Below, piece after piece: positions 36,411 to 45,632 of a stretch of DNA of 45,632 nt. Made by a program: the position numbers and the translations under genes. The notes beneath the pieces were generated by a model. The model had not been told where the DNA came from. It made no database searches and saw only the letters and a program-made list of their open reading frames with translations. Each line of letters opens with the position of its first letter. Position 1 is the first letter of the stretch. The DNA comes from Massilia sp. MS-15 (GTDB lineage: Bacteria; Pseudomonadota; Gammaproteobacteria; Burkholderiales; Burkholderiaceae_D). The stretch lies in NCBI RefSeq assembly GCF_020176695.1, contig NZ_JAIWIA010000052.1:1-45632 (forward strand), written 5' to 3'.

Positions 36411-37640
36411 ATGATTAAATTCCGTCTCGCACACCTTGGCTTGGCAATGGCCGCCCTCGGGTTCACCGCTGCCCTGCCGGTCGTCGGCCTGGCACCTGTG
36501 CACGCCGCTGTCTCCCTGCGCCCGGAAGTCGGCAAGCCGCTGCAGCAGGCGCAGACCCTGCTGAAACAGGGCAACGCCAAGGGCGCCCTGGCTGCCCTGC
36601 GCGATGCGGATAAGGCAGCAAAGACCGATGACGAACGCTTCCTGATCGAGCGCGTGCGCGCATCGGCGGCCTCGTCGGCCGGTGACTGGAACACCGCTGC
36701 CAACTCGTTCGAAAAACTGCTCGATTCCGGCAAGCTGAGCGCAGGCGAGCGTTCGCAGTTCTCGGAAGGCCTGGTCGGCATCTACATGCGCGCCGGCGAC
36801 CTGAACAAGGCGAATGCCACCATCCAGAAGCTGCTGCAGAAAGGTAACGATCCGAAGCTGCGCGCCTACCTGCTGCAGAACTATTACAAGCAGGGCAATG
36901 TCGCCGCGCTCGAGCAGGAACTGCGCAATGCCGAGAAGAGCGGCCGCCTGAGCGAAGACGAACTCGGCATGCTGGCCAACATCCAGCTCAAGAAGAACGA
37001 CAAGGCAGGCTACGTCAACACCATCGAGAAGCTGGCCGCCAGCTATCCGAAGGCCCAGTACTGGAACGACCTGCTCAATCGCGTGCAGGGCAAGCCTGGC
37101 TTCTCCGGCCGCCTGATGGTGGACGTGTACCGCCTCAAGCTGGCCAATAACCTGATGAAGAAGCCGAGCGAGTTCATGGAAATGGCCCAGCTGGTGCTGC
37201 AGGCGAAAGCCCCGGCCGAAGCGCTGAAGGTCATCGACAAGGGCTACAAGGCGGGCGCCCTGGGCACCGGTGCGGACGCCGAGCGCCACAAGCGCCTGAA
37301 GGACCTGGCCGACAAGAACATGGCCGAGCAGAACAAGGGCGTCGCCGCCCTGGAAGCCGAATACACCGCCGCCAAGGACAACGATGCGCTGGTGGGTCTC
37401 GGCTATGCGCTGGTCCAGGCTGGCCAGGCCGACAAGGGCCTAAAGATGATGGAAAACGCCATCAAGGCCGGCGGCCTGAAGTACGGCGAAGAAGCCAAGC
37501 TGCGCCTGGGCGAAGCCTATGCCGCGGCCGGCCGCAAGCAGCAGGCCATCAACACGCTCAAGACCGTATCGGGCAAGGAAGGCACCGCCGACCTCGCACG
37601 CTACTGGATCATGGCGATCAACCGTCCGATCTCCGGATAA
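36411..37640 (+). CDS. Exported tetratricopeptide-repeat protein
   Basis: 409 aa. A signal peptide (cleavage near residue 28, after APVHA) is followed by multiple helical TPR-like repeats over the rest, such as QGNAKGALAAL, RAGDLNKANATIQKLL and AAGRKQQAINTLK. Probably periplasmic and a scaffold or chaperone. It is downstream of exbD2 on the same strand, a position where TPR proteins are frequent in this operon type, suggesting a role in TonB-dependent transport (inference). The ATG at 36411 has GAAGAAGG upstream. Confidence 0.85.
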   Translation: MIKFRLAHLGLAMAALGFTAALPVVGLAPVHAAVSLRPEVGKPLQQAQTLLKQGNAKGALAALRDADKAAKTDDERFLIERVRASAASSAGDWNTAANSFEKLLDSGKLSAGERSQFSEGLVGIYMRAGDLNKANATIQKLLQKGNDPKLRAYLLQNYYKQGNVAALEQELRNAEKSGRLSEDELGMLANIQLKKNDKAGYVNTIEKLAASYPKAQYWNDLLNRVQGKPGFSGRLMVDVYRLKLANNLMKKPSEFMEMAQLVLQAKAPAEALKVIDKGYKAGALGTGADAERHKRLKDLADKNMAEQNKGVAALEAEYTAAKDNDALVGLGYALVQAGQADKGLKMMENAIKAGGLKYGEEAKLRLGEAYAAAGRKQQAINTLKTVSGKEGTADLARYWIMAINRPISG

Positions 37641-37663
37641 AGCGGTTCGCCCGAGCGACCGGA

Positions 37664-37695
37664 AACGCCGCCTGTTCGCAGGCGGCGTTTTTTTT
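37664..37695 (+). terminator. Rho-independent terminator of the tonB operon
   Basis: AACGCCGCCTG, TTCG, CAGGCGGCGTT, then a run of T to 37695. 11-bp perfect stem, 23 bp after the TPR gene stop. Confidence 0.95.
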
Positions 37696-37713
37696 CACCT
37701 GCGCATGCGGTTC

Positions 37714-37774
37714 GCAGGGTGGGCGGCTCCACCCGGCCGCTGCACAGCCGCCGACAGCCCCGCCGCCCACGCGG
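37714..37774. repeat. Degenerate REP with enlarged loop
   Basis: GCAGGGTGGGCGG at 37714-37726 and CCGCCCACGCGG at 37763-37774 are the two REP arms with about 36 bp between them instead of five. GTAG has become GCAG. Likely a decayed copy or one with an insertion. Confidence 0.6.
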
Positions 37775-37888
37775 AGACCGCCGGCGCCATGCCAACCCCG
37801 CGCCAGCGATCACCAGATCGCCCCTCCCCGCATGGCGGCCATGGCGGCCAGCATCGACCGACGTTGCTGTGCAACATCCGAGTTACCG

Positions 37889-37894
37889 TATAAT
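37889..37894 (+). promoter_or_regulatory. Putative -10 element of ribF
   Basis: TATAAT, 46 bp upstream of the ribF ATG. A partial -35 (TTGCTG, 37864-37869) is 19 bp upstream. Likely promoter of the ribF-ileS-lspA-coaBC-dut series. Confidence 0.5.
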
Positions 37895-37940
37895 CGGGTA
37901 TTTCGCGCCGGACCGGCCGGCTGCGCCACTGGAAGCATTG

Positions 37941-38912
37941 ATGAAGGTATTTCGCGGACTCCCCAACGACAGGGCACGCGCACCCTGCGCTCTCACGATC
38001 GGCAACTTTGACGGTGTCCACCGTGGTCACCAGGCATTGTTGGCGCACGTGCGCGGCGCCGCATCGGCGCTCGGGATCGAGGCCGCCGTGATGACCTTCG
38101 AACCGCACCCGCGCGAATACTTCGCCCGCAGGATGGGCGACCTGTCGAAAGCGCCGGCCCGCATCGCCAACCTGCGCGACAAGCTGGAAGACCTGTCCGC
38201 GGCCGGCATCGACCGCGTGATCGTCGAACATTTCAACGAACATTTCGCCGCCCAGTCGCCGCAGGACTTCATCGAGCGCGTGCTGGTCGACGGCCTGCAC
38301 GTGAAGTGGCTGATGGTGGGCGACGACTTCCGTTTCGGCGCCAGGCGCATGGGCGACATCGCGATGCTGCAGGAGGCCGGCCGCAGGCACGGTTTCCAGG
38401 TCGAGACCCTGGACGCCGTGATGCTGGGCGAACGCCGCATCTCATCCTCGGCGGTGCGCGAAGCGCTGGCCGCGGGCGACTTCGGCGCCACCCAGCAGCT
38501 GCTCGGCCATCCGTATGCGATCTCGGGCCACGTGATCCACGGCCAGAAGCTGGGCCGCACGCTTGGCTTTCCGACCCTGAACCTGCGCGTGATGCACCGC
38601 CCCGCCCTGTGCGGCATCTTCGTGGTACAGGTGCATGGCCTGGCGGATGCACCCCTGCCCGCCGTGGCCAGCCTGGGCGTGCGTCCGACCGTGGAAGACG
38701 CTGGCCGCATGCTGCTCGAAGTCCACCTGTTCGGCTACGACCAGCCGGCCTACGGCAAGCTGGTGCGGGTCGAGTTCCTCGCCAAGCTGCGCGACGAGGA
38801 AAAATACGCCGACCTCCCCACCCTCACCGCCGCGATCGAGCGCGACGCCCGACAGGCGCGCACCTTCTTCGCGCACCGCAATGGCGCGCTCACCGCGACC
38901 GACCGAATTTGA
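37941..38912 (+). CDS. ribF: Bifunctional riboflavin kinase / FAD synthetase
   Basis: Makes FMN and FAD from riboflavin. 323 aa. The N-terminal FAD synthetase domain has GNFDGVHRGH (21-30) and ISSSAVREAL near 170. The C-terminal kinase domain has GKLGRTLGFPTLNL-type sequence (GQKLGRTLGFPTLNL near 196-210). The ATG at 37941 was chosen because MKVFRGL is the conserved start. First gene of the ribF-ileS-lspA group, an order conserved in many Proteobacteria. Confidence 0.95.
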   Translation: MKVFRGLPNDRARAPCALTIGNFDGVHRGHQALLAHVRGAASALGIEAAVMTFEPHPREYFARRMGDLSKAPARIANLRDKLEDLSAAGIDRVIVEHFNEHFAAQSPQDFIERVLVDGLHVKWLMVGDDFRFGARRMGDIAMLQEAGRRHGFQVETLDAVMLGERRISSSAVREALAAGDFGATQQLLGHPYAISGHVIHGQKLGRTLGFPTLNLRVMHRPALCGIFVVQVHGLADAPLPAVASLGVRPTVEDAGRMLLEVHLFGYDQPAYGKLVRVEFLAKLRDEEKYADLPTLTAAIERDARQARTFFAHRNGALTATDRI

Positions 38913-38993
38913 CGCTCCCGGCATCGCGCGGCGCCAACGCGCCACCGCCGCCCCGGCGCGGCACCTGAACAGAATCCCCTAGAGAAAAAGCAC

Positions 38994-41900
38994 ATGTCCG
39001 ATACCAAACCCGCCAACACCGACGCTGCCCAGAACAAGCCCCAGAAGGGCCAGAAGAAACCAGAGAGCAAATATCCGGTCAACATGACCGACACCCCTTT
39101 CCCGATGCGCGGCGACCTCGCCAAGCGCGAACCGGGCTGGGTGAAGCAGTGGCAGGACAAGAAGATCTACCAGCGCATCCGCAAGGCGGCCGCCGGGCGT
39201 CCGAAGTTCATCCTGCACGACGGTCCACCGTATGCGAACGGTGACATCCACCTCGGCCACGCCGTCAACAAGATCCTCAAAGACATGGTCGTGAAGTCGC
39301 GCACCATGGCCGGCTTCGACGCGCCCTACGTGCCGGGCTGGGACTGCCACGGCATGCCGATCGAGATCCAGATCGAAAAACAGTTCGGCAAGAACCTGCC
39401 GACCGCCGAGGTCCTGCAGAAAGCACGCAGCTACGCGCTCGAGCAGATCGACCGCCAGCGCGCCGGCTTCATCCGCCTGGGCGTGCTGGGCGAATGGGAA
39501 AACCCCTACATGACCATGGCCTACGGCAACGAGGCCGATGAGCTGCGCGCCCTCGGCAAGCTGCTCGAAAAGGGCTATGTGTACCGCGGCCTGAAGCCGG
39601 TCAACTGGTGCTTCGACTGCGGTTCGGCCCTGGCCGAGGCGGAAGTGGAATACCAGGACAAGCGCGACCCGGCGATCGACGTCGGCTTCCCGTTTGCCGA
39701 GCCTGAAAAAGTGGCGGACGCCTTCGGCCTGGCCGCGCTGCCGACGACGCATGGCTTCATCGTGATCTGGACCACCACGCCGTGGACCATCCCGTCGAAC
39801 CAGGCGCTGAACGTCAATCCGGAGGTGACTTACGCGCTGGTGCAGGCCGAACGCGAGGGTGAGCCCCTGCTCCTGATCCTGGCCCAGGACCTGGTCGACG
39901 CCACCCTGCAGCGCTACAAGCTGGAAGGACAGGTCGTCGCCACCACCCTGGGCGAGAAGCTCGGTGGCCTGCGCTTCAAGCACCCGCTGCACGCGCAGGA
40001 CCCGTTCTATGACCGCAGCTCGCCGGTTTACCTGGCCGACTACGTCACCACCGACAGCGGCACCGGCGTGGTGCACTCGGCGCCGGCCTACGGCCTGGAA
40101 GACTTCCAGTCGTGCAAGGCGCACGGCATGAAGGACGACGAGATCCTGAAACCGGTGATGGGCGATGGCCGCTTCGCGTCCACCCTGCCCCTGTTCGGCG
40201 GCATGAGCATCTGGGAAGCATCGAAGCCGATCTGCGAGGCGCTGCGCGGCGCGGGCGCGCTGTTCGAACTGAAGATGTTCGACCACAGCTACATGCACTG
40301 CTGGCGCCACAAGACCCCGATCGTCTACCGCGCAACCAGCCAGTGGTTCGCCGGCATGGACCTCACCCCGAAGGACGGCGGCCCGACCCTGCGCGAGACC
40401 GCGCTCGCCGGCATCGCCGAGACCCGGTTCTTCCCCGACTGGGGCCAGGCCCGCCTGCATGGCATGATCGCCAACCGTCCCGACTGGACCCTGTCGCGCC
40501 AGCGCCAGTGGGGCGTGCCGATGGCCTTCTTCATCCACAAGGAGACCGGAGAACTGCACCCGCGCACTCCGGAGCTGCTGGAGAAAATCGCCCAGCTCAT
40601 CGAGCAGAACGGCATCGACGCCTGGCAGACCCTCGACCCGGCCACCCTGCTGGGCGAGGATGCGGCCCACTACGAGAAGAACAAGGACACGCTGGACGTG
40701 TGGTTCGACTCGGGCTCGACCCACCAGACCGTGCTGCGCGGCTCGCACAAGGAACAATCCGCCTTCCCGGCCGACCTCTACCTGGAAGGCTCGGACCAGC
40801 ACCGCGGCTGGTTCCATTCGTCGCTCTTGACGTCCTCGATGCTCAACGGCCGCCCGCCCTATAAAGCGCTGCTGACCCACGGCTTCACGGTGGACGAGAA
40901 CGGCAAGAAGATGTCGAAGTCGCTCGGCAATACGCTGGCGCCGCAGAAGATCTCCGACACCCTCGGCGCCGACATCCTGCGCCTGTGGGTGGCCTCGACC
41001 GACTATACCGGCGAGCTGTCGATCGGCGAGGAGATCCTCAAGCGCGTGACCGAGTCCTACCGCCGTATCCGCAACACCCTGCGCTTCCTGCTGGCCAACA
41101 CCTCGGACTTCGATCCGGCCAGGGACGCCGTGAAGGTAGAAGAGCTGCTCGAGATCGACCGCTACGCGATCGCCGCGATGGACCAGCTGCAAAAGGACAT
41201 CGCCGGCCACTTCGAGCGCTACGAGTTCCACCCGGTGGTGGCCCGCCTGCAGAACTACTGTTCGGAAGACCTGGGCGGGTTCTACCTCGACATCCTGAAG
41301 GACCGCCTGTACACCACCGGCGTCGATTCGCCTGCACGCCGCTCGGCCCAGACCGCGCTGTGGCACATCGCTCATTCCCTGCTGCGCGTGATGGCGCCGA
41401 TCCTGTCCTTCACCGCCGAGGAAGCCTGGGCCGTGTTCGCGGGCCAGCAGGCCTTCCAGGACTCTGACGAGACCATCTTCACGCAGACCCTGTGGACCTT
41501 CCCGGACATCGCGGACGGTGCGGCGCTGCTGGCCAAGTACGCGGCGCTGCGCGAAGTGCGCGCCGACGTCACCAAGCAGCTGGAAGAAGTGCGCGCCTCG
41601 GGCGCCATCGGCTCCTCGCTGCAGGCGGAACTGGCCATCAAGGCGGCCGGCGACAAGTACGCCCTGCTGGCCAGCCTGGACGATGAGCTGAAGTTCGTGT
41701 TCATCACCTCGCAGGCCAAGGTCGAGCGCGTCGACGACGCCGCCAGCGAGGCGGTGGCCGTGACGCCGTGCGAGGCGGAAAAGTGCGAGCGCTGCTGGCA
41801 CTACCGCCGCGATGTCGGCCACGATTCAGCGCATCCGGGCCTGTGCGGCCGCTGCACCAGCAACCTGTTCGGCAGCGGCGAACCACGCCGTTTCGCTTGA
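38994..41900 (+). CDS. ileS: Isoleucyl-tRNA synthetase
   Basis: 968 aa class I synthetase. HLGH at 86-89 (HIGH-type) and KMSKS at 639-643, followed by LGN. An editing domain lies between. The C-terminal zinc ribbon is CERCWHYRR (from Cys931) and CGRC. An N-terminal Lys/Gln-rich extension of about 25 residues precedes the core. 81 bp after ribF. AGAGAAAAAG before the ATG is the ribosome site. Confidence 0.97.
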   Translation: MSDTKPANTDAAQNKPQKGQKKPESKYPVNMTDTPFPMRGDLAKREPGWVKQWQDKKIYQRIRKAAAGRPKFILHDGPPYANGDIHLGHAVNKILKDMVVKSRTMAGFDAPYVPGWDCHGMPIEIQIEKQFGKNLPTAEVLQKARSYALEQIDRQRAGFIRLGVLGEWENPYMTMAYGNEADELRALGKLLEKGYVYRGLKPVNWCFDCGSALAEAEVEYQDKRDPAIDVGFPFAEPEKVADAFGLAALPTTHGFIVIWTTTPWTIPSNQALNVNPEVTYALVQAEREGEPLLLILAQDLVDATLQRYKLEGQVVATTLGEKLGGLRFKHPLHAQDPFYDRSSPVYLADYVTTDSGTGVVHSAPAYGLEDFQSCKAHGMKDDEILKPVMGDGRFASTLPLFGGMSIWEASKPICEALRGAGALFELKMFDHSYMHCWRHKTPIVYRATSQWFAGMDLTPKDGGPTLRETALAGIAETRFFPDWGQARLHGMIANRPDWTLSRQRQWGVPMAFFIHKETGELHPRTPELLEKIAQLIEQNGIDAWQTLDPATLLGEDAAHYEKNKDTLDVWFDSGSTHQTVLRGSHKEQSAFPADLYLEGSDQHRGWFHSSLLTSSMLNGRPPYKALLTHGFTVDENGKKMSKSLGNTLAPQKISDTLGADILRLWVASTDYTGELSIGEEILKRVTESYRRIRNTLRFLLANTSDFDPARDAVKVEELLEIDRYAIAAMDQLQKDIAGHFERYEFHPVVARLQNYCSEDLGGFYLDILKDRLYTTGVDSPARRSAQTALWHIAHSLLRVMAPILSFTAEEAWAVFAGQQAFQDSDETIFTQTLWTFPDIADGAALLAKYAALREVRADVTKQLEEVRASGAIGSSLQAELAIKAAGDKYALLASLDDELKFVFITSQAKVERVDDAASEAVAVTPCEAEKCERCWHYRRDVGHDSAHPGLCGRCTSNLFGSGEPRRFA

Positions 41901-41970
41901 TCCATTCCCGGTACCACCGGCCTGTCGCGCAGCGTGCATGCGCGGCAGGCCGGTCATCATCTGACTGACC

Positions 41971-42498
41971 ATGGCCACCAAAACCAAAAAAGCAACCCCG
42001 GGCTTCAAGCCCGTCTCCAAGCCTTCCGCCAGCCTGCTGCCGTGGTTCGGCATCGCCGTGCTGGTCGTGCTGTTCGACCAGGTGACCAAGCTCACCGTCG
42101 AGCGCAGCTTCGCCTACGGCGAGACGCTGCCGCTGACGGGCTTCTTCAACCTGATCAAGGTGTACAACCCTGGCGCCGCCTTCAGCTTCCTGGGTGACGC
42201 CGGTGGCTGGCAACGCTACTTCTTCACCGGCATCGCGATCGCCGCGGTCGCCTACATCCTGTACCTGATGAAGAAGCACGCCAACCAGCGCCTGTTCTGC
42301 TTCGCCCTGGCCCTGATCATGGGCGGCGCGATCGGCAACGTGATCGACCGCCTGGCGTATGGCCACGTGATCGACTTCCTCGATTTCTACTGGAAGGGCC
42401 TGGGCCACTTCCCGGCCTTTAACATCGCCGACATCGGTATTTCGGTGGGCGCCTTCCTGTTCATCGTCGACGAACTGCGTCGCGTGAACAAATCCTGA
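41971..42498 (+). CDS. lspA: Prolipoprotein signal peptidase (signal peptidase II)
   Basis: Cleaves lipoprotein signal peptides before the lipidated Cys. 175 aa, four membrane segments. Catalytic aspartates Asp126 (GNVIDR) and Asp154 (FNIADI). A basic extension of about 20 residues precedes the first membrane segment. Its substrates include the lipoprotein at 44232. Confidence 0.96.
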   Translation: MATKTKKATPGFKPVSKPSASLLPWFGIAVLVVLFDQVTKLTVERSFAYGETLPLTGFFNLIKVYNPGAAFSFLGDAGGWQRYFFTGIAIAAVAYILYLMKKHANQRLFCFALALIMGGAIGNVIDRLAYGHVIDFLDFYWKGLGHFPAFNIADIGISVGAFLFIVDELRRVNKS

Positions 42499-42510
42499 CT
42501 GACGAGGGCG

Positions 42511-43740
42511 ATGATGAGCATGGACCTGAAGGACAAGAAGATCGTCCTCGGCCTGACCGGGGGCGTGGCCTGCTACAAGGCTGCGGAGCTGTGCCGCGCC
42601 CTGGTGAAGCAGGGTGCGAGCGTGCAGGTGGTGATGAGCGAGGCGGCCACGCACTTTATCGGCGCGGTCACCATGCAGGCCCTCTCGGGCCGCCCGGTCT
42701 ACACCGACCAGTGGGACCCGCGCATGGCCAACAACATGGCCCACATCGACCTGACGCGCGACGCCGACGCGATCCTGATCGCGCCCTGCTCGGCCGATTT
42801 CATCCGCAAGCTGGCGCACGGGGCCTGCGACGACCTGCTGTCCACCCTGTGCGTGGCGCGCCCGCGCAGGGTGCCGCTGCTGGTGGCGCCGGCCATGAAC
42901 GTCGAGATGTGGGAAAACCCGGCCACGGCGCGCAACGTGGCCCAGATCCGCGCCGACGGCGCGTGCCTGTTCGGCCCCGCGGCCGGCGCCCAGGCCTGCG
43001 GCGAGACGGGACTGGGCCGAATGCTGGAGCCTGAAGAACTGCTGGAAGAGCTGGTCGCGGCCTTCCAGCACACGGTGCTGGAAGGCCGGCGTGTCCTGAT
43101 CACGGCCGGGCCCACCTTCGAACCGATCGACCCGGTGCGCGGCATCACCAACCTCTCGTCCGGCAAGATGGGCTATGCGGTGGCACGCGCGGCGCGCGAG
43201 GCCGGCGCCGAGGTGACGCTGGTGAGCGGCCCTACCGCCCTGCCGACCCCGCACGGCGTGCGCCGCATCGACGTGCTCACCGCCCAGCAGATGCACGACG
43301 CCGTGATGGCGGGCGTAGGGGGCCAGCACGTGTTCATCGGCGTGGCCGCCGTGGCCGACTGGCGGGTGGCGAATGCCAGCGGCCAGAAGATCAAGAAGGC
43401 CGAAGACGGCGGCGCCCCGCAGCTGGAGTTCGTGCAGAACGCCGACATCCTGGCGTCGGTGGCGGCCACCACCTCGCTGTCCGGCTGGCCGTATTGCGTG
43501 GGCTTCGCGGCCGAATCGGAAAACCTGATGGCCTACGGCGCCGCCAAGCGCGAGAAAAAAGGCATTCCCTTGTTGGTGGGCAATATCGGGCCCCAGACTT
43601 TCGGCCAAGATGACAACACGATCATCCTGTTCGACGAGAGCGGCCACACGGTGCTGCCGCGCGCCGACAAGCTGAGCCTGGCGCGTCAGCTGGTTTCCGA
43701 AATCGCGAAGCGCCTCGAACAGCGCTCGCTGCTCACCTAG
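42511..43740 (+). CDS. coaBC: Phosphopantothenoylcysteine decarboxylase / phosphopantothenate-cysteine ligase
   Basis: Two steps of coenzyme A synthesis. 409 aa. The N-terminal CoaC flavodomain has [15 protein letters not shown], the His of [19 protein letters not shown] and [11 protein letters not shown]. The C-terminal CoaB has [18 protein letters not shown] and [16 protein letters not shown] precedes the ATG. ATGs at 42514 and 42520 are alternatives. It follows lspA after 12 bp. TAG stop is not REP-derived. Confidence 0.95.
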   Translation: MMSMDLKDKKIVLGLTGGVACYKAAELCRALVKQGASVQVVMSEAATHFIGAVTMQALSGRPVYTDQWDPRMANNMAHIDLTRDADAILIAPCSADFIRKLAHGACDDLLSTLCVARPRRVPLLVAPAMNVEMWENPATARNVAQIRADGACLFGPAAGAQACGETGLGRMLEPEELLEELVAAFQHTVLEGRRVLITAGPTFEPIDPVRGITNLSSGKMGYAVARAAREAGAEVTLVSGPTALPTPHGVRRIDVLTAQQMHDAVMAGVGGQHVFIGVAAVADWRVANASGQKIKKAEDGGAPQLEFVQNADILASVAATTSLSGWPYCVGFAAESENLMAYGAAKREKKGIPLLVGNIGPQTFGQDDNTIILFDESGHTVLPRADKLSLARQLVSEIAKRLEQRSLLT

Positions 43741-43766
43741 CCTCATCGCATCAATACAAGAACAGC

Positions 43767-44216
43767 ATGAAGAACATCGACCTCAAGATCCTCGACCCGC
43801 GCATGCGCGACCTGCTGCCGGCCTACGGCACGCCCGGCAGCGCCGGCCTCGACCTGCGCGCCTGCATCGATGCGCCACTGGTCATCGAGCCTGGCCAGAC
43901 GGTGCTGGTGCCGACCGGCCTGGCGATCCATATCGGCGACCCCGGCTATGCCGCCATGATCCTGCCGCGCAGCGGGCTCGGCCATAAGAGCGGCATCGTT
44001 CTCGGCAATCTGGTAGGCTTGATCGACTCCGACTACCAGGGCCAGCTGATGGTATCGACCTGGAACCGTGGCCACGCCACCTTCACCCTGCAAGCGATGG
44101 ACCGCCTGGCCCAGCTCGTGATCGTGCCGGTGCTGCAGGTCGGCTTCAACATCGTGGAAGAGTTCGCGTCGAGCGAACGCGGCGCCGGAGGCTTCGGCAG
44201 CACCGGCAAACAATAA
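43767..44216 (+). CDS. dut: Deoxyuridine 5'-triphosphate nucleotidohydrolase (dUTPase)
   Basis: Removes dUTP and makes dUMP. 149 aa, trimeric family. Motifs in order: [46 protein letters not shown] and [10 protein letters not shown]. 26 bp after coaBC, the usual neighbour. Confidence 0.97.
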   Translation: MKNIDLKILDPRMRDLLPAYGTPGSAGLDLRACIDAPLVIEPGQTVLVPTGLAIHIGDPGYAAMILPRSGLGHKSGIVLGNLVGLIDSDYQGQLMVSTWNRGHATFTLQAMDRLAQLVIVPVLQVGFNIVEEFASSERGAGGFGSTGKQ

Positions 44217-44231
44217 CGAACAAGGAGGACC

Positions 44232-45329
44232 ATGTCCCGCATTCGCATCCATCTGCGTCCGTATTTCCGCTCCGCCGCGCTGGGCATCGCCGCCGCGGCG
44301 CTGCTGTCGGCCTGTGCCAGCCAGGGCCCCGTCCAGCCGGGCCAGCAGCTCCCGCCAGGACAGACCGCGCCGCAGACGGCGCCGGTGACGCCGGAGATGA
44401 CGGCGGCGGCCGAGACCCTGACCCAGATGGCGGCCCTGCACGACCGCCTGTACAAGGTCGCGGCGCCGCTCCTGATCGATAACGCGGAACTGTGCACGCG
44501 CCACGCGCGCAACCTGCTCGGCTTCACCGCGAAGAACCGGTATTCGTATTCGGGCCAGTACAACGAGGCCGCGTACCGCGTGCTGGGCATGGGCGAAGTG
44601 CTGCAGGTGACCAATGTGCTGGTCGGCAGCGGCGCCGCCAAGGCCGGGCTGCGCCAGGGCGACCTGCTGCTGGCGGCGGGCGCCAAGCCGCTGCCGCCCG
44701 GTCCCGATGCGCTGAAGCAGGCCGGCGCCATCTTCTCGCCGATCGTGGCGAAGCAGGCGGCGCTGCCGCTGACGGTCGAGCGCGATGGCCAGCAGCGCAG
44801 CCTGAGCGTCCCGGTCACCCGTGCCTGCGGCTACAGCATCGAACTGGGCAACGCCGACAACGTCAACGCCTATGCCGACGGCCAGCGCATCCTGGTCACG
44901 CGCGGCATGATGGGCGTGACCGAGAACGACACCGAACTGGCCTACGTGCTGGCGCACACGATGGCGCACAACATGCTCGGCCACGCGGCCAGCCAGCGCA
45001 ATGCCGGCACCATCGGCAGCATCATCGACAACCTGAACAGTATCGTGCCGGATACCTCGATGCTGATCGGCAGCGGCGGCATCAAGGCGATGCCGGCCGG
45101 GCTCGATGCCGGTGCCGAGCGGCTCGCGGTCTACCTGCTGGCGCGCGCCGACTACCGCCTCGACGGCCTGGCCGCGTTCTGGAAGCGCTTCGCGGCGGCC
45201 CATCCGGCCACGGTGCTCAATGGGCATACCGCCAACCACCCGGCGCTGGCACAGCGCCTGGGCGCCATCGACAAGGCGGTGGCCGAGGTCAAGGCGAAAA
45301 AATCGGACAGGAAGCCGCTGGTCCCGTAA
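44232..45329 (+). CDS. M48-like lipoprotein with PDZ domain, catalytic glutamate missing
   Basis: 365 aa. Lipoprotein signal with lipobox LLSAC (Cys28). A PDZ-like stretch follows at about 115-155 (VLVGSGAAKAGLRQGDLLLAAG). The M48 zinc-protease fold is recognisable around LAYVLAHTMAHNMLGH (237-251), but the HExxH motif reads His242-Thr243-Met-Ala-His246. The second motif near 294-304 (AGAERLAVYLL) also lacks the usual EAD. The protein is probably non-catalytic or altered. Relatives are often annotated as M48 metalloproteases. A scaffold or regulatory role is inferred. 15 bp after dut, with AAGGAGG before the ATG. Confidence 0.82.
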   Translation: MSRIRIHLRPYFRSAALGIAAAALLSACASQGPVQPGQQLPPGQTAPQTAPVTPEMTAAAETLTQMAALHDRLYKVAAPLLIDNAELCTRHARNLLGFTAKNRYSYSGQYNEAAYRVLGMGEVLQVTNVLVGSGAAKAGLRQGDLLLAAGAKPLPPGPDALKQAGAIFSPIVAKQAALPLTVERDGQQRSLSVPVTRACGYSIELGNADNVNAYADGQRILVTRGMMGVTENDTELAYVLAHTMAHNMLGHAASQRNAGTIGSIIDNLNSIVPDTSMLIGSGGIKAMPAGLDAGAERLAVYLLARADYRLDGLAAFWKRFAAAHPATVLNGHTANHPALAQRLGAIDKAVAEVKAKKSDRKPLVP

Positions 45330-45519
45330 GGCTGGCGCCGCACTGGCTGGCAGGCCGGCCAGCGCGGCTGCGTATTGCACAAGTGTATTTACATTTGTAT
45401 CCGCTTTCTCCGCCGAAGTCGATTAGGTGGCAAGTTTCGTCAGGCATACACAACAAAGTAATCAAAAGTCTGTCCTGAATAGGGCAACTGACAGTTTCTC
45501 CTAATAAAATATCTGCCGG

Positions 45520-45555
45520 GTAACATTTGTTACTGTCACGGGAACCTCCGTTCCC
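45520..45555. promoter_or_regulatory. Two stacked inverted repeats upstream of the last gene
   Basis: GTAACA-TT-TGTTAC (45520-45533) and GGGAAC-CTCC-GTTCCC (45540-45555), both perfect, just before the start at 45576. Could be an operator plus an mRNA hairpin. TAAAAT at 45505-45510 is a possible -10. Confidence 0.45.
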
Positions 45556-45575
45556 TTCCACCGCAGAGAACTGTC

Positions 45576-45632
45576 ATGACGACTTCCGGCGAACTCCTCG
45601 CTCCTGGCGGCAACACGCCCTCCACCTACCAG
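45576..45632 (+). CDS. Start of an unidentified gene (partial)
   Basis: ATG at 45576 with GCAGAGA upstream opens a frame of 19 codons, MTTSGELLAPGGNTPSTYQ, cut by the window end. No family can be named from this. It is separated from the M48-like gene by 246 bp with regulatory-looking inverted repeats, so it likely starts a new transcription unit. Confidence 0.5.
   Translation, partial: MTTSGELLAPGGNTPSTYQ

Overview
The window is a GC-rich chromosomal segment of a betaproteobacterium. Gene content, protein sequences and gene order (rne next to rluC, ribF-ileS-lspA-coaBC-dut, tonB-exbB-exbD-exbD) point to Burkholderiales, most likely Oxalobacteraceae of the Massilia/Duganella type. This placement comes from recognising the proteins, not from a database search. 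I saw no tRNA, rRNA, CRISPR array, prophage or plasmid functions. The mobile DNA consists of REP palindromes and one REP-associated tyrosine transposase (RAYT).

Layout. (1) 1-4397, minus strand: the dTDP-L-rhamnose operon rfbBDAC (rfbC is cut by the window edge), preceded by a decayed WecA/WbpL-type initiating glycosyltransferase. (2) 4637-9015: an unrecognised exported protein, a fumarylacetoacetate-hydrolase family enzyme, outer-membrane phospholipase A and RsuA, with REP pairs (REPINs) in two junctions. (3) 9137-9649: a small unrecognised gene behind an FNR-like box and followed by a terminator. (4) 9828-13071, minus: rluC, a HAD phosphatase, a Rieske protein and sppA. (5) 13105-16878: long leader, rne and terminator. 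(6) 16923-21216, plus: chrA, moaA and a MobA-MoeA fusion. (7) 21213-21891: the RAYT flanked by inverted REPs. (8) 21888-27249, minus: adenine deaminase, a large FtsX-type permease, truncated haemoglobin and rmuC. (9) 27545-32880, plus: the prkA-yeaH-spoVR stress module with a tandem PmrA-like box upstream. (10) 33611-37695: tonB-exbB-exbD1-exbD2 and a TPR protein. (11) 37889-45329: ribF-ileS-lspA-coaBC-dut and a degenerate M48-type lipoprotein. The next gene starts at 45576.

The most interesting signal is the REP/RAYT system. Each REP starts with the tetranucleotide GTAG, followed by a GTGGGCGG/CCGCCCAC hairpin. In four places (fah-family gene, rsuA, mobA-moeA, rmuC) the TAG of this GTAG is the stop codon of the adjacent gene, always in frame. 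At a fifth junction a gene is read through the whole REP. The two REPs flanking the RAYT have a different tail from the dispersed REPINs, which suggests two subfamilies. Other points of interest are the MobA-MoeA fusion, the M48 homologue whose HExxH glutamate is a threonine, an FNR-type promoter on a small unknown gene, the PmrA-like tandem repeat upstream of prkA, a duplicated 13-residue motif in the RNase E tail, and a perfect 13-bp hairpin in the rne leader.
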